A stretch of DNA of 15,110 nucleotides, from contig JAGQSP010000046.1 of assembly GCA_020439485.1 (NCBI GenBank), positions 1-15,110 on the forward strand, given 5' to 3'. The translations under genes were made by a program, and so were the position numbers. The notes under the pieces were generated by a model. The model had not been told where the DNA came from and made no database searches. It saw only the letters and a program-made list of their open reading frames with translations. Shown piece after piece: positions 7,855 through 14,536 of the stretch. The DNA is from Acidimicrobiales bacterium (lineage in GTDB: Bacteria; Actinomycetota; Acidimicrobiia; Acidimicrobiales; Poriferisodalaceae). How positions within the stretch are numbered: position 1 is the first letter of the stretch; each line of letters opens with the position of its first letter.

Positions 7855-7873
7855 TATATGGCGCGGTCAATAT
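7845..7873 (+). promoter_or_regulatory. Possible promoter for the plus-strand citrate synthase gene (leaderless)
   Basis: TTGATC (7845-7850), 17 nt, then CAATAT (7868-7873) make a plausible but weak -35/-10 pair. Transcription would then begin close to the ATG at 7881, consistent with the lack of any ribosome site. The -35 lies inside the right arm of the palindrome, so a protein bound there would block it. Confidence 0.35.
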
Positions 7874-7880
7874 CGAACCC

Positions 7881-9050
7881 ATGAAACAGGCGACAGAGAA
7901 AGCCAGATCACCACTGAACAGCAACGACGGGACCAGTGCATTCACCAGGGTCGACAGCGGGCTCGACGGGGTGGTCGTGGCCGATACCAGCATCGGCGGT
8001 GTGAGGGGGTCTGAGGGTTTCTTCCACTACGGGCCGCACAACGCCGCAGTACTGGCCGAGACCCGAACGTTCGAGGAGGTATGGCACCTGTTCGTCGAAC
8101 GACAGATCCCCACTGCGGCCCAGGCAGCCGCGTTCAGGACCCGCGCATCACAGCACAGACAGGTTCCCGACTCGGTGTTGGGCCTGATCGACGTCCTCGC
8201 CGGCGCGCCGATGCAGCCGATGAACGGGGCCAGGGCTGCGCTGTCGATGCTGGGCGATCAGCTCGGCGTGACGAGCTGGCTCGACGACCCGGTGCCCACA
8301 CCGGAGCGATCTGTGCAGCTTGCTGCCGCATTCCCCACGATCGTTGCCGCCCTGTGGCGCTCCAGCCAGGGGCTCGAGGTCGTGGACCCAGACCCATCGC
8401 TGGGAATGGCGGCCGACTACCTGAGGATGGTCACCGGTCGAACTCCTTCGGCCGATGCCGTCGCAGCCCTCGAGCGCTACCTGATCCTCACGATCGACCA
8501 CGGGTTCAACGCCTCGACGTTCACCGCCCGGGTCATCACCTCGACCGGCGGCGACCTGTGCTCGGCAGCCGTCGGCGCTCTGGGTGCCCTGGCCGGGCCG
8601 CTGCACGGCGGAGCGCCCAGCCGCGTACTCGACATGTTCGATCAGATCAGCGACCTGTCGGATGCCCCACGATGGATCGAGCGGGCTCTCGCCAGCGGCG
8701 AGGTGATCATGGGATTCGGGCATCGCATCTATCGAGCCGACGACCCGCGGGCGGCCCTGCTGCGGCGCACGGCAGCCGAGATGGGCGGTCGCTACGCAGA
8801 CCTCGCCCTGGGGATGGAACCGATGATCCTGGAAGCCCTCGACCGGCACCGCCCAGGACGCGACCTGCGCACCAACGTCGAGTACTACGCCTCGGTGGTG
8901 CTCGATGGCGTCGGCCTGCCCCGCCAGCTGTTCACACCCACATTTGCGGTCAGTCGCCTGATCGGCTGGCTGGCCCACGCGTGCGAGCAGGCGGCCACCA
9001 ACCGCATCATCCGCCCGCAGTCTGCCTACGTGGGACAGACCCCGGCCTGA
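7881..9050 (+). CDS. Citrate synthase / 2-methylcitrate synthase family protein
   Basis: The 389-residue protein is of type II citrate synthase length and would condense acetyl-CoA (or propionyl-CoA) with oxaloacetate. Landmarks are LTIDHGFNASTFTARV (H207), AGPLHGGAPS (catalytic H242), GFGHRIYRADDPRA (catalytic H281) and LFTPTFAVSRLIGWLAHACEQ. The usual catalytic Asp in NVDFYSG reads NVEYYAS, with Glu334. The ATG at 7881 (MKQATEKARS) is preferred. A TTG at 7845 is in frame but lies in the palindrome, and no ribosome site precedes either, so a leaderless mRNA is likely. It is divergent from the HTH-fused paralogue that probably regulates it. Whether it makes citrate or methylcitrate cannot be read from sequence. 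Confidence 0.93.
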   Translation: MKQATEKARSPLNSNDGTSAFTRVDSGLDGVVVADTSIGGVRGSEGFFHYGPHNAAVLAETRTFEEVWHLFVERQIPTAAQAAAFRTRASQHRQVPDSVLGLIDVLAGAPMQPMNGARAALSMLGDQLGVTSWLDDPVPTPERSVQLAAAFPTIVAALWRSSQGLEVVDPDPSLGMAADYLRMVTGRTPSADAVAALERYLILTIDHGFNASTFTARVITSTGGDLCSAAVGALGALAGPLHGGAPSRVLDMFDQISDLSDAPRWIERALASGEVIMGFGHRIYRADDPRAALLRRTAAEMGGRYADLALGMEPMILEALDRHRPGRDLRTNVEYYASVVLDGVGLPRQLFTPTFAVSRLIGWLAHACEQAATNRIIRPQSAYVGQTPA

Positions 9051-9061
9051 GAAAACCACGA

Positions 9062-9099
9062 CACCCCTGACCCAACTCGTAGAGCTGTGGCCAGGGGTG
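9062..9099 (-). terminator. Terminator hairpin after tRNA-Ala
   Basis: An 8-bp stem, CACCCCTG with CAGGGGTG, has a 22-nt loop containing a further short CCA/TGG pairing. On the minus strand it begins 5 nt after the tRNA 3' end and is followed after a few bases by TTTT. It therefore fits an intrinsic terminator for the tRNA, although the T-run is offset. It may also stop plus-strand transcription from the citrate synthase gene, whose stop is at 9050. Confidence 0.6.
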
Positions 9100-9104
9100 A
9101 GTGA

Positions 9105-9181
9105 TGGTGGAGGTGATCGGATTTGAACCGACGGCCCCCTCGTTGCGAACGAGGTGCTCTGCCAGGCTGAGCTACACCCCC
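9105..9181 (-). tRNA. tRNA-Ala(CGC)
   Basis: The 77-nt cloverleaf reads as follows. Acceptor GGGGGTG pairs with CACCTCC (one G-T pair). The D arm is GCTC/GAGC. The anticodon stem is CCTCG/CGAGG with loop TTCGCAA, giving anticodon CGC, which reads GCG (Ala). The variable loop is GGGCC. The T arm is GTCGG-TTCAAAT-CCGAT, followed by discriminator A and an encoded CCA. It stands alone between the citrate synthase gene and the SepX-like gene. Confidence 0.95.
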
Positions 9182-9227
9182 ATCAGGGCGTCGCCATTGT
9201 AGCCGGTGCACCCGGCCAGATACGACG

Positions 9228-9734
9228 TCAGTTCGCGCGGCGGCGTGCGGGAAGGGGAGTGACTTCGACCGACCGCGAGTTGGGCAGGTACGAGACCTTC
9301 TGCTGTTGCTCGGCTGCGACCTGCCGGCGACGGATGGCCATGTAGGCGAAAGCGATCAGCGCGCCACCCGTAACCGCCAACGCAACCCCGGTGGCAAGAC
9401 CAGACGACACCAGCCAACCAATAGCCGAGATCGCCGTGGCGACGGCCAGGACGGTGAACACCAAGCGACGGCGCTCGGCGGCATGGCTGCGCGACTGCGG
9501 AATCGCGCCCGGGATCAGGCGAGAAGGTGTCTTGTTCGAGTACATGCGGTGAGCGGGGTGAACCAGCTTCCGCGGCGCCATCGAACCCAGGACATCTAGC
9601 TGGCGATGGAACGACCGCATCGGGTCGCGACGCGACCTGCCGTCACGAACATCGCCGATGAACTCCCACGCAAGCACCGCGATCCACATCAGGGCCAACG
9701 CCCCGAGGATTATCTGGTTGAGTCCTGCTGTCAT
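9228..9734 (-). CDS. SepX/GlpR-like divisome membrane protein
   Basis: The 168-residue protein has a TM helix at about residues 5-26, a basic cytoplasmic linker (RDPMRSFHRQLDVLGSM at 36-52), a TM pair at about 91-110 and 113-134, and an Arg-rich tail with KVSYLP. This layout, with the SFHRQLDVL segment after TM1, matches what I recall of the actinobacterial FtsZ-associated protein SepX of Streptomyces and its Corynebacterium homologue GlpR. Position supports it: it closes a block that also holds galU and a moeA/glp gene, as sepX does elsewhere. GlpR is the membrane partner of Glp. GGAG lies 11 nt before the ATG, and a promoter with two inverted repeats lies upstream. The assignment rests on topology and synteny, not alignment. 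Confidence 0.6.
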   Translation of the reverse strand: MTAGLNQIILGALALMWIAVLAWEFIGDVRDGRSRRDPMRSFHRQLDVLGSMAPRKLVHPAHRMYSNKTPSRLIPGAIPQSRSHAAERRRLVFTVLAVATAISAIGWLVSSGLATGVALAVTGGALIAFAYMAIRRRQVAAEQQQKVSYLPNSRSVEVTPLPARRRAN

Positions 9735-9781
9735 TTACAGGCACACTCCGCGTTTCCGCCCGTCTGTTCACCCTGCCGAAT

Positions 9782-9838
9782 ACGGGCTCTGAACCCGTGA
9801 CTCGGTTCGGGTTGTTGGGTTGACAATCTGTTCAACCC
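9782..9838 (-). promoter_or_regulatory. Two inverted repeats in the leader of the SepX-like gene
   Basis: One repeat has arms ACGGG/CCCGT with a 7-nt loop (9782-9798). The other has arms GGGTTGA/TCAACCC with an 8-nt loop (9817-9838). Both fall between the candidate promoter at 9855-9882 and the start codon at 9734, so they would lie in the untranslated leader. They could be operators or RNA hairpins. Neither has a T-run. Confidence 0.45.
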
Positions 9839-9854
9839 TGTCGGTAAGCCGCCA

Positions 9855-9882
9855 GTATTACGGATGAGCTACGAATGCGCAA
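9855..9882 (-). promoter_or_regulatory. Candidate promoter for the SepX-like gene
   Basis: On the minus strand TTGCGC, a 16-nt spacer and TAATAC form a recognisable -35/-10 pair in the 175-nt gap between moaC and the SepX-like gene. It would give a leader of roughly 110 nt and allow expression separate from the moaA-moaC genes upstream. Confidence 0.45.
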
Positions 9883-9909
9883 CGCTCTGTCATATTTGTG
9901 GCGAAGGTC

Positions 9910-10482
9910 TCACTCGAAGTGGTCGAGGTCGGTTCCTGCACCCGACGGAAGGCTGCGCTCTGCTGCCGACGAATCATATCGGTCGAGGGTTTCCTCGATC
10001 GTTTCGGGCCTCTTGTACGGACCCGACTTGCCGCCCGTCTTCTCCCACAGCGACACAGACCCGATGACCATCGTCTTGTCGACGCTCTTGCACATGTCAT
10101 AGATGGTCAGAGCCGCCACGGTGCACGCCGTCATGGCCTCCATCTCGACACCGGTGCGATCGAAGGTCTCGACGTGGGTCTCGACCTCGACGAAGGTGTC
10201 GTCGACGTGGAAGTTGATGAACACCCCTCCGACCATCAGCGGGTGGCACAACGGGATCAGGTCTGAGGCCCGCTTGGCCGCCTGGATACCGGCCACCCGA
10301 GCCACGGCCAACACGTCGCCCTTGCTGACCATCCCGCGGATGATGAGGTCGGTGGTGTCCGGGGCCATGTAGACCCGGCCCCTGGCAACCGCCCTACGGT
10401 GCGACGGCTCCTTGGGGGTGACGTCGACCATGCGAGCCCGCCCCAGCGGGTCGAGGTGGGTCAGCTGCTTGTCTTCGGCCAT
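9910..10482 (-). CDS. moaC: Cyclic pyranopterin monophosphate synthase MoaC
   Basis: This 190-residue protein carries the MoaC hallmarks: LIPLCHPL (75-82), GVEMEAMTACTVAALTIYDM (111-130) with catalytic D129, and K132 in CKSVDK. It converts the MoaA product to cyclic pyranopterin monophosphate in molybdopterin synthesis. Residues about 152-190, after GGKSG, are an acidic tail longer than in the usual roughly 160-residue family members. It lies 24 nt downstream of moaA on the same strand. No strong ribosome site is visible before the ATG. Confidence 0.97.
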   Translation of the reverse strand: MAEDKQLTHLDPLGRARMVDVTPKEPSHRRAVARGRVYMAPDTTDLIIRGMVSKGDVLAVARVAGIQAAKRASDLIPLCHPLMVGGVFINFHVDDTFVEVETHVETFDRTGVEMEAMTACTVAALTIYDMCKSVDKTMVIGSVSLWEKTGGKSGPYKRPETIEETLDRYDSSAAERSLPSGAGTDLDHFE

Positions 10483-10506
10483 TGGGCGATTGTAGGCACC
10501 AAGACC

Positions 10507-11493
10507 TCAGCCGCCGATCTGCGACATCGACTTGGACGGCCTGATGAAGTGAACCTGGCCGATCGAGTGGCCCGCCCACTTGGTGCCAACCGCCTTGCGA
10601 ATCTCCTCGGCGATGGTGTCGTCGTCGGCACCCGACCTCAGAACCGGACGCATGTCGAACTCGTCGATCGCGAACAGGCACGTACGGAATGCGCCCTCGG
10701 CGGTGATTCGCACCCGATCGCAGTCGCCGCAGAACGGCCTGGTGACCGAAGCGATGACCCCAATCTCGCCCGCCCCATCGGCAAAGGCGAAACGTTCGGC
10801 GGGCTCTGACCCACGCCTTATCGGCTCGAGCGGGTACACCGCGTTTATCCGCTCGACGATCTCCTCGGCAGGCACCACGGTGTCTCGTGTCCACGCACCC
10901 GAGGCATCGAGGGGCATGAACTCGATGAAGCGAACAGTGACACCCTTCTCGCGGCCAAAGGTCGCGAAGTCGACGACCTCGTCCTCGTTGACGCCGGCCA
11001 TGACCACGGCATTGACCTTCACGGGCGCTAGGCCGGCCTCGATGGCGGCATCGATGCCGTCGAGTACACGGTCGAGTTCGTCACGCCGGGTCAGCTCGAT
11101 GAACCGATCTCGCTGGAGTGAGTCGAGCGAGATGTTGATGCGCTTCAGACCAGCGTCGGACAACCCTTTGGCGTGCTGCCGCAATGTCGAACCGTTGGTG
11201 GTGAGCGACAGGTCGACGCCCAGCGCAGCGAGCTTGGAAACCAGCCGCGGCAGGTGGGCTCGCACCAGCGGCTCGCCGCCGGTGATGCGAATCGAATCGA
11301 ACGCGAAGCGCTCGACACAAACCCTGGCGAAGCGTTCGATCTCCTCGAACGTCAAGATCTCAGAGCGGGGGACCCATTGCATGCCCTCAGCGGGCATGCA
11401 GTAGGTGCACCGGAAATTGCAGCGGTCGGTCACCGAGATTCGCAGGTCGCGGACGGTTCGGCCGTGCGGATCGACGAGATCGGTGGGTTCCAC
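10507..11493 (-). CDS. moaA: GTP 3',8-cyclase MoaA (radical SAM)
   Basis: This 328-residue protein has the radical-SAM cluster motif CNFRCTYC (C25, C29, C32), the SAM-binding ITGGEPL (70-76), the C-terminal second 4Fe-4S cluster cysteines (C255, C258, C272) with RVRITAEG, and the conserved terminal Gly-Gly. It catalyses the first step of molybdopterin synthesis from GTP and acts with MoaC, encoded just downstream. The start is GTG. No good ribosome site is visible. The gene lies 69 nt after moeA/glp on the same strand, with a stem-loop in the gap. Confidence 0.98.
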   Translation of the reverse strand: MEPTDLVDPHGRTVRDLRISVTDRCNFRCTYCMPAEGMQWVPRSEILTFEEIERFARVCVERFAFDSIRITGGEPLVRAHLPRLVSKLAALGVDLSLTTNGSTLRQHAKGLSDAGLKRINISLDSLQRDRFIELTRRDELDRVLDGIDAAIEAGLAPVKVNAVVMAGVNEDEVVDFATFGREKGVTVRFIEFMPLDASGAWTRDTVVPAEEIVERINAVYPLEPIRRGSEPAERFAFADGAGEIGVIASVTRPFCGDCDRVRITAEGAFRTCLFAIDEFDMRPVLRSGADDDTIAEEIRKAVGTKWAGHSIGQVHFIRPSKSMSQIGG

Positions 11494-11540
11494 GCACTGA
11501 ACGCTAGCGCCAAGGTCGCCAGCCCCAACCAGCGACCGGC

Positions 11541-11566
11541 CTGAACCCGCCAGAGCCGAGGTTCAG
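11541..11566 (-). terminator. Stem-loop across the moeA/glp stop
   Basis: Perfect 7-bp arms CTGAACC and GGTTCAG with a 12-nt loop overlap the TGA of the moeA/glp gene. No T-run follows, so termination is uncertain. It may partly separate moeA/glp from moaA transcripts. Confidence 0.35.
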
Positions 11567-12765
11567 TCGAGCAGCAGCACCTGAACCTGGCCGCCTGCGG
11601 GAACGCCATCGCCATCTGGCACAACCGCCAAAGCGTTGGCCTTGGCCATGGCCCACAACATGTGTGAGCCCTGTCCTCCGGCCGACCTGCCCTGCAGGCG
11701 GCCATCGGCGCCGTAGCTCACATGGACGCGCAGGAAATGGGTCTTGCCGTCGGGGCGCCTGTCGAGCGCCTCCGCGGCGACGGCCACCACGGGAGTCGGA
11801 ATCACTTCGGCCTCGTCGACGCCCATCATCTTTCGCAGGCCCGGACGGCCGAACAGTTCAAATGACACCATGCAAGAGACCGGGTTGCCCGGGAAGCCGA
11901 ACACCGGCACCCCGCCGACGGTGCCGAACGCAAGCGGCTTGGCCGGCTTGATCGCCACCTGCATCCAGCGCATGTCGCCGATGCGGCTGAGCACCGCCTT
12001 CACATAGTCGAAGTCGCCCATGCTGACACCACCCGTGGTCATGACGGCATCGCACTCGGCGACGCCCCGACGCATGACGGCCTCGATGGCTTGTTCGTCG
12101 TCGTGCACCAGACCGAGGTCGACACCGATTGCGCCACAGCGCTGCACCAGCGACAAGATCGTGCGACGGTTCGAATCGCGAATCTGACCAGGCTGCAGAG
12201 GCGAACCGTCGGCGACCAACTCGTCGCCGGTGCTGACAACCCCTATCCGCGGTCGTGGGTATACGGGCACCGATTCGAGACCCAGCGAGCACAGAACGCC
12301 CAGGTGGCCCGCGCTCAGCTGCTCACCCGCTGAGAAGACCAATTCGCCCGGCTTCAGATCGTCGCCAGCAGGGCGCACGTGGTTGCCCTCGGGCACGCTC
12401 TCGGTGACATGAACGACGTTCCCGTCGACCGACGTCAACTCGACCATCACCACAGCGTCGGCACCGGGAGGGATGACCGCCCCGGTCATGATTCGCATCG
12501 CCTGGCCTTGACCGATGGTGGTGGTCGGGTTGTCGCCGGCCGCCACCGTGCCCACGATCTCGAGATCGCAGGGGGCGTCCGCCACGTCGGAGTACCTCAA
12601 GGCGAATCCGTCCATCGCCGTGTTGTCGAACGGCGGAATGGCCACCTCACTGACCACATCGGAGGCCAGAACCATGCCGAGGGCCTCGGAGACGGGCACC
12701 ACTACGGGGTTCGAGCGCTCGATGAGCGACAGCACGAATTGGCGAGCTTCGTCGAGAGGGATCAT
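11563..12765 (-). CDS. Molybdopterin molybdenumtransferase MoeA / gephyrin-like Glp
   Basis: The 400-residue protein shows the full MoeA architecture: an N-terminal MIPLDEARQF segment, FDNTAMDGFA (46-55), MTGAVIPPGADAVV, GVVSTGDEL with IRDSNR, the MoCF-domain TTGGVSMGDFDYVK, FPGNPVS and a C-terminal domain IV. MoeA inserts molybdate into adenylylated molybdopterin. In Corynebacterium and relatives the homologue at this locus, Glp, binds FtsZ and pairs with GlpR. The galU and SepX-like neighbours make that role possible here, while the moaA/moaC neighbours argue for cofactor synthesis; both may apply. The ATG at 12765 matches the usual MoeA start; another ATG 30 nt upstream is in frame. It lies 43 nt downstream of the uridylyltransferase gene. 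Confidence 0.93.
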   Translation of the reverse strand: MIPLDEARQFVLSLIERSNPVVVPVSEALGMVLASDVVSEVAIPPFDNTAMDGFALRYSDVADAPCDLEIVGTVAAGDNPTTTIGQGQAMRIMTGAVIPPGADAVVMVELTSVDGNVVHVTESVPEGNHVRPAGDDLKPGELVFSAGEQLSAGHLGVLCSLGLESVPVYPRPRIGVVSTGDELVADGSPLQPGQIRDSNRRTILSLVQRCGAIGVDLGLVHDDEQAIEAVMRRGVAECDAVMTTGGVSMGDFDYVKAVLSRIGDMRWMQVAIKPAKPLAFGTVGGVPVFGFPGNPVSCMVSFELFGRPGLRKMMGVDEAEVIPTPVVAVAAEALDRRPDGKTHFLRVHVSYGADGRLQGRSAGGQGSHMLWAMAKANALAVVPDGDGVPAGGQVQVLLLD

Positions 12766-12808
12766 CCCGCTGAACCTACAGCCGGTGGTGGGCATCGGGG
12801 CAGTCGAG

Positions 12809-13963
12809 TCAGAGGATGCCTCGACCCTCGAGGATCTTGGCGATGTCGGGGCGGCGCCGCTCCAGCTCGGCCGGATCCTTCACGGGCTGGAACCGGCCAT
12901 CGACCCCGTTGCGCTCTACGACCACCATGGTCGTCGGCATGAAAGCCGACAGTTCGCCCACCAGGCGCTCGAACTGGACGACGGTCTCGCCATCGACCTT
13001 CTTTTCGACCTCGAACCAGGTCAGCGGATGCGGTGAGGTGAGCCGCTCGGCGTCGATTATCAGCGAGTTGGTGTTGACCGCGGGAATCTGGACGTGAGCC
13101 AGGGCGGCGGGGACGCGGAAGGCCTCCAAGATCTGCAGGTGGCCATCGACGACGTAGGGAGCGCCGCCGGTTGCGCCTTGTTCGGCCGAGACGACCTCGC
13201 AGGTCATCGCGTTGCCGCTGTCTATGTGCAGCCCGATCATCGCGGGGTCGAGGGTGGCCGCGGCATTGTCGACGTTGGTCACGAACAGATACTTGCCCCC
13301 GCCCGCCAGGAAACGCTCGAGAAAGCCCGACCGCCTGATGGCGTCGCCCAGGTCGCCATGCCCTGGCGAATAGGGCGACACCTTGCCGTCGGCTCCGCGG
13401 AACAGTTGGCCGTCGTGGGTGATACGCAGGGCGATGTTTTGAGGGGCGGTCTCGATGGCGACCCTTTCGGTCGAGAACTCCCTGGCCACCTCCGACAACA
13501 CCGGGTCGCTCTGGAAGCTGGTCATCAACACCATCGCTATGGGCGAGGCCGCCCGCTGCGACACCAACTCGAGATCCTTGATCTTGGTGTCGACGAAGCG
13601 CACTCCGGGCAGCACCTCGGCCAACGCCTTGACCCCGCCACCGAACCTGGTGGCCATGCCGCCGGCCAGCAGCACCACCGCGACCAGACCGGCGTCGATC
13701 GCAGCGGCCCCGATCTGGGCCAGGCGAGTCCGTTCAGGGCTACCCGTGGGCGGAAAGCCGATCAGGCTGGACGGATCTGGTGGTTCGACAACACCTTGAA
13801 CGACATTGCGAGACAGGTCGACTCCACCCTCGACGATCCGCGACCGGAGTTGGTCGAACAGGTCCGCGTCGAACCCATGGCGCGCCAGCATCGTGGCGAC
13901 GTCGGGCTCGATGTCCAGCCGCGCTGCGAGTGAATCAGCAAGCGCCGTCGTGGTGGTGTCCAT
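12809..13963 (-). CDS. UTP-glucose-1-phosphate uridylyltransferase, UDPGP family
   Basis: The 384-residue protein has the nucleotide-binding signature LLAGGMATRFGGGVK (98-112), GHGD (201-204), VTNVDN (228-233), GGAPYVV and a conserved EKKVDG segment. These are characteristic of the UDPGP family (eukaryotic-type UDP-glucose / UDP-N-acetylhexosamine pyrophosphorylases) rather than the short bacterial GalU fold family. The likely product is UDP-glucose for the cell envelope. The start at 13963 (MDTTTTALAD) has GGGAG 7 nt upstream. The frame stays open for 73 more codons, but that stretch lacks coding character and includes the divergent promoter region. It fills the galU position before glp. UDP-GlcNAc or another sugar product is not excluded. 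Confidence 0.87.
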   Translation of the reverse strand: MDTTTTALADSLAARLDIEPDVATMLARHGFDADLFDQLRSRIVEGGVDLSRNVVQGVVEPPDPSSLIGFPPTGSPERTRLAQIGAAAIDAGLVAVVLLAGGMATRFGGGVKALAEVLPGVRFVDTKIKDLELVSQRAASPIAMVLMTSFQSDPVLSEVAREFSTERVAIETAPQNIALRITHDGQLFRGADGKVSPYSPGHGDLGDAIRRSGFLERFLAGGGKYLFVTNVDNAAATLDPAMIGLHIDSGNAMTCEVVSAEQGATGGAPYVVDGHLQILEAFRVPAALAHVQIPAVNTNSLIIDAERLTSPHPLTWFEVEKKVDGETVVQFERLVGELSAFMPTTMVVVERNGVDGRFQPVKDPAELERRRPDIAKILEGRGIL

Positions 13964-14031
13964 TTCGTTCTCCCTCGGCCCGCCGGTCGGGCCCTGTTTC
14001 TGATAGTCGACCCGATTTCGACCCACTGGAG

Positions 14032-14043
14032 TCGACCGGTCGA
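14032..14043. promoter_or_regulatory. 12-bp perfect palindrome in the galU / fmdB divergent region
   Basis: TCGACCGGTCGA is fully self-complementary and lies in the 143-bp gap between two divergent genes, 18 bp from a second palindrome. It may be an operator, but GC-rich palindromes of this size can arise by chance. Confidence 0.3.
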
Positions 14044-14060
14044 ACGGGTTGCGTCTGCCT

Positions 14061-14075
14061 ACCGATACAATCGGT
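14061..14075 (+). promoter_or_regulatory. Palindrome overlapping a candidate -10 for the FmdB gene
   Basis: Arms ACCGAT and ATCGGT with an ACA centre embed TACAAT (14066-14071), a near-consensus -10, 35 nt before the FmdB start codon. No good -35 lies 17 nt upstream (AACGGG), so an activator or an alternative sigma factor may be needed. A protein on this palindrome would directly control the promoter. Confidence 0.45.
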
Positions 14076-14106
14076 CGCCGTTCATCGAGACCTGGCTCAA
14101 GCGAAG

Positions 14107-14463
14107 ATGCCCACCTACGAATACCTCTGCCAATCCTGCGGTCACCAGTTCGACATCTATCAGTCTTTCTCTGACGACGCACTCACTACTTGCTCCGAAT
14201 GTGGTGGCGAGTTGGTGAAGGTCTTCGGCAACGTCGGCATCGCCTTCAAGGGAAGCGGCTTCTACAAGACCGACTCGCGATCGGAAAGCTCGAAGAGTTC
14301 GTCGGGTTCGTCATCGACCAGCTCGGCACCTGCAACCTCGGGCTCCTCAGACTCGGGTTCGTCTGCCGCGTCTTCGAGTTCGTCCGACTCGGCTTCGTCT
14401 GGCTCGGGATCGGCGTCTTCTGGGTCGGCGGGTTCGACATCGTCGACCTCTCCTGCCCCCTGA
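14107..14463 (+). CDS. FmdB-family zinc-ribbon protein with Ser-rich tail (Ruc-like)
   Basis: Residues 1-50 are the FmdB zinc ribbon: MPTYEYLCQSCGHQFD with C8 and C11, then CSECGG with C29 and C32, and FKGSGFYKTD. Residues 56-118 are almost entirely Ser, Gly, Ala and Thr, so disordered. Mycobacterium tuberculosis Rv0991c (Ruc), a redox-regulated chaperone, has the same zinc ribbon plus disordered tail and lies beside galU, as here. Redox-switched holdase activity is therefore a reasonable but untested idea. The gene is divergent from the uridylyltransferase gene. The start is fixed by the conserved MPTYEY. There is no strong ribosome site. Confidence 0.88.
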   Translation: MPTYEYLCQSCGHQFDIYQSFSDDALTTCSECGGELVKVFGNVGIAFKGSGFYKTDSRSESSKSSSGSSSTSSAPATSGSSDSGSSAASSSSSDSASSGSGSASSGSAGSTSSTSPAP

Positions 14464-14536
14464 TCGATTTTCGCCCCCACGACCCTTCCCCCACCCAGAA
14501 CCCGACTTTGGCCCTGACGGCCGGGGAGGTGGTCGC

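Noticed and set aside
7845..7880. TTG start at 7845 adding 12 residues to the plus-strand citrate synthase
   Set aside because: It would place the start codon inside the palindromic operator and has no ribosome site; ATG at 7881 is more natural.
8148..9059. 303-codon minus-strand frame
   Set aside because: Antisense to the plus-strand citrate synthase, whose active-site motifs are clear.
9782..9838. A tRNA-like or riboswitch-like element suggested by GGTTC and paired arms
   Set aside because: Only two short separate inverted repeats form; no cloverleaf, anticodon arm or known aptamer core is visible.
9820..9848. Plus-strand promoter suggested by consensus TTGACA at 9820
   Set aside because: No acceptable -10 at 16-18 nt spacing and no plus-strand gene follows.
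13094..13933. 279-codon plus-strand frame
   Set aside because: Antisense to the UDPGP-family gene, with His/Gln/Arg-rich shadow composition.
13964..14182. N-terminal 73-codon extension of the uridylyltransferase
   Set aside because: Arg-rich non-coding character, overlap with the FmdB start region, and a good ribosome site before ATG 13963.
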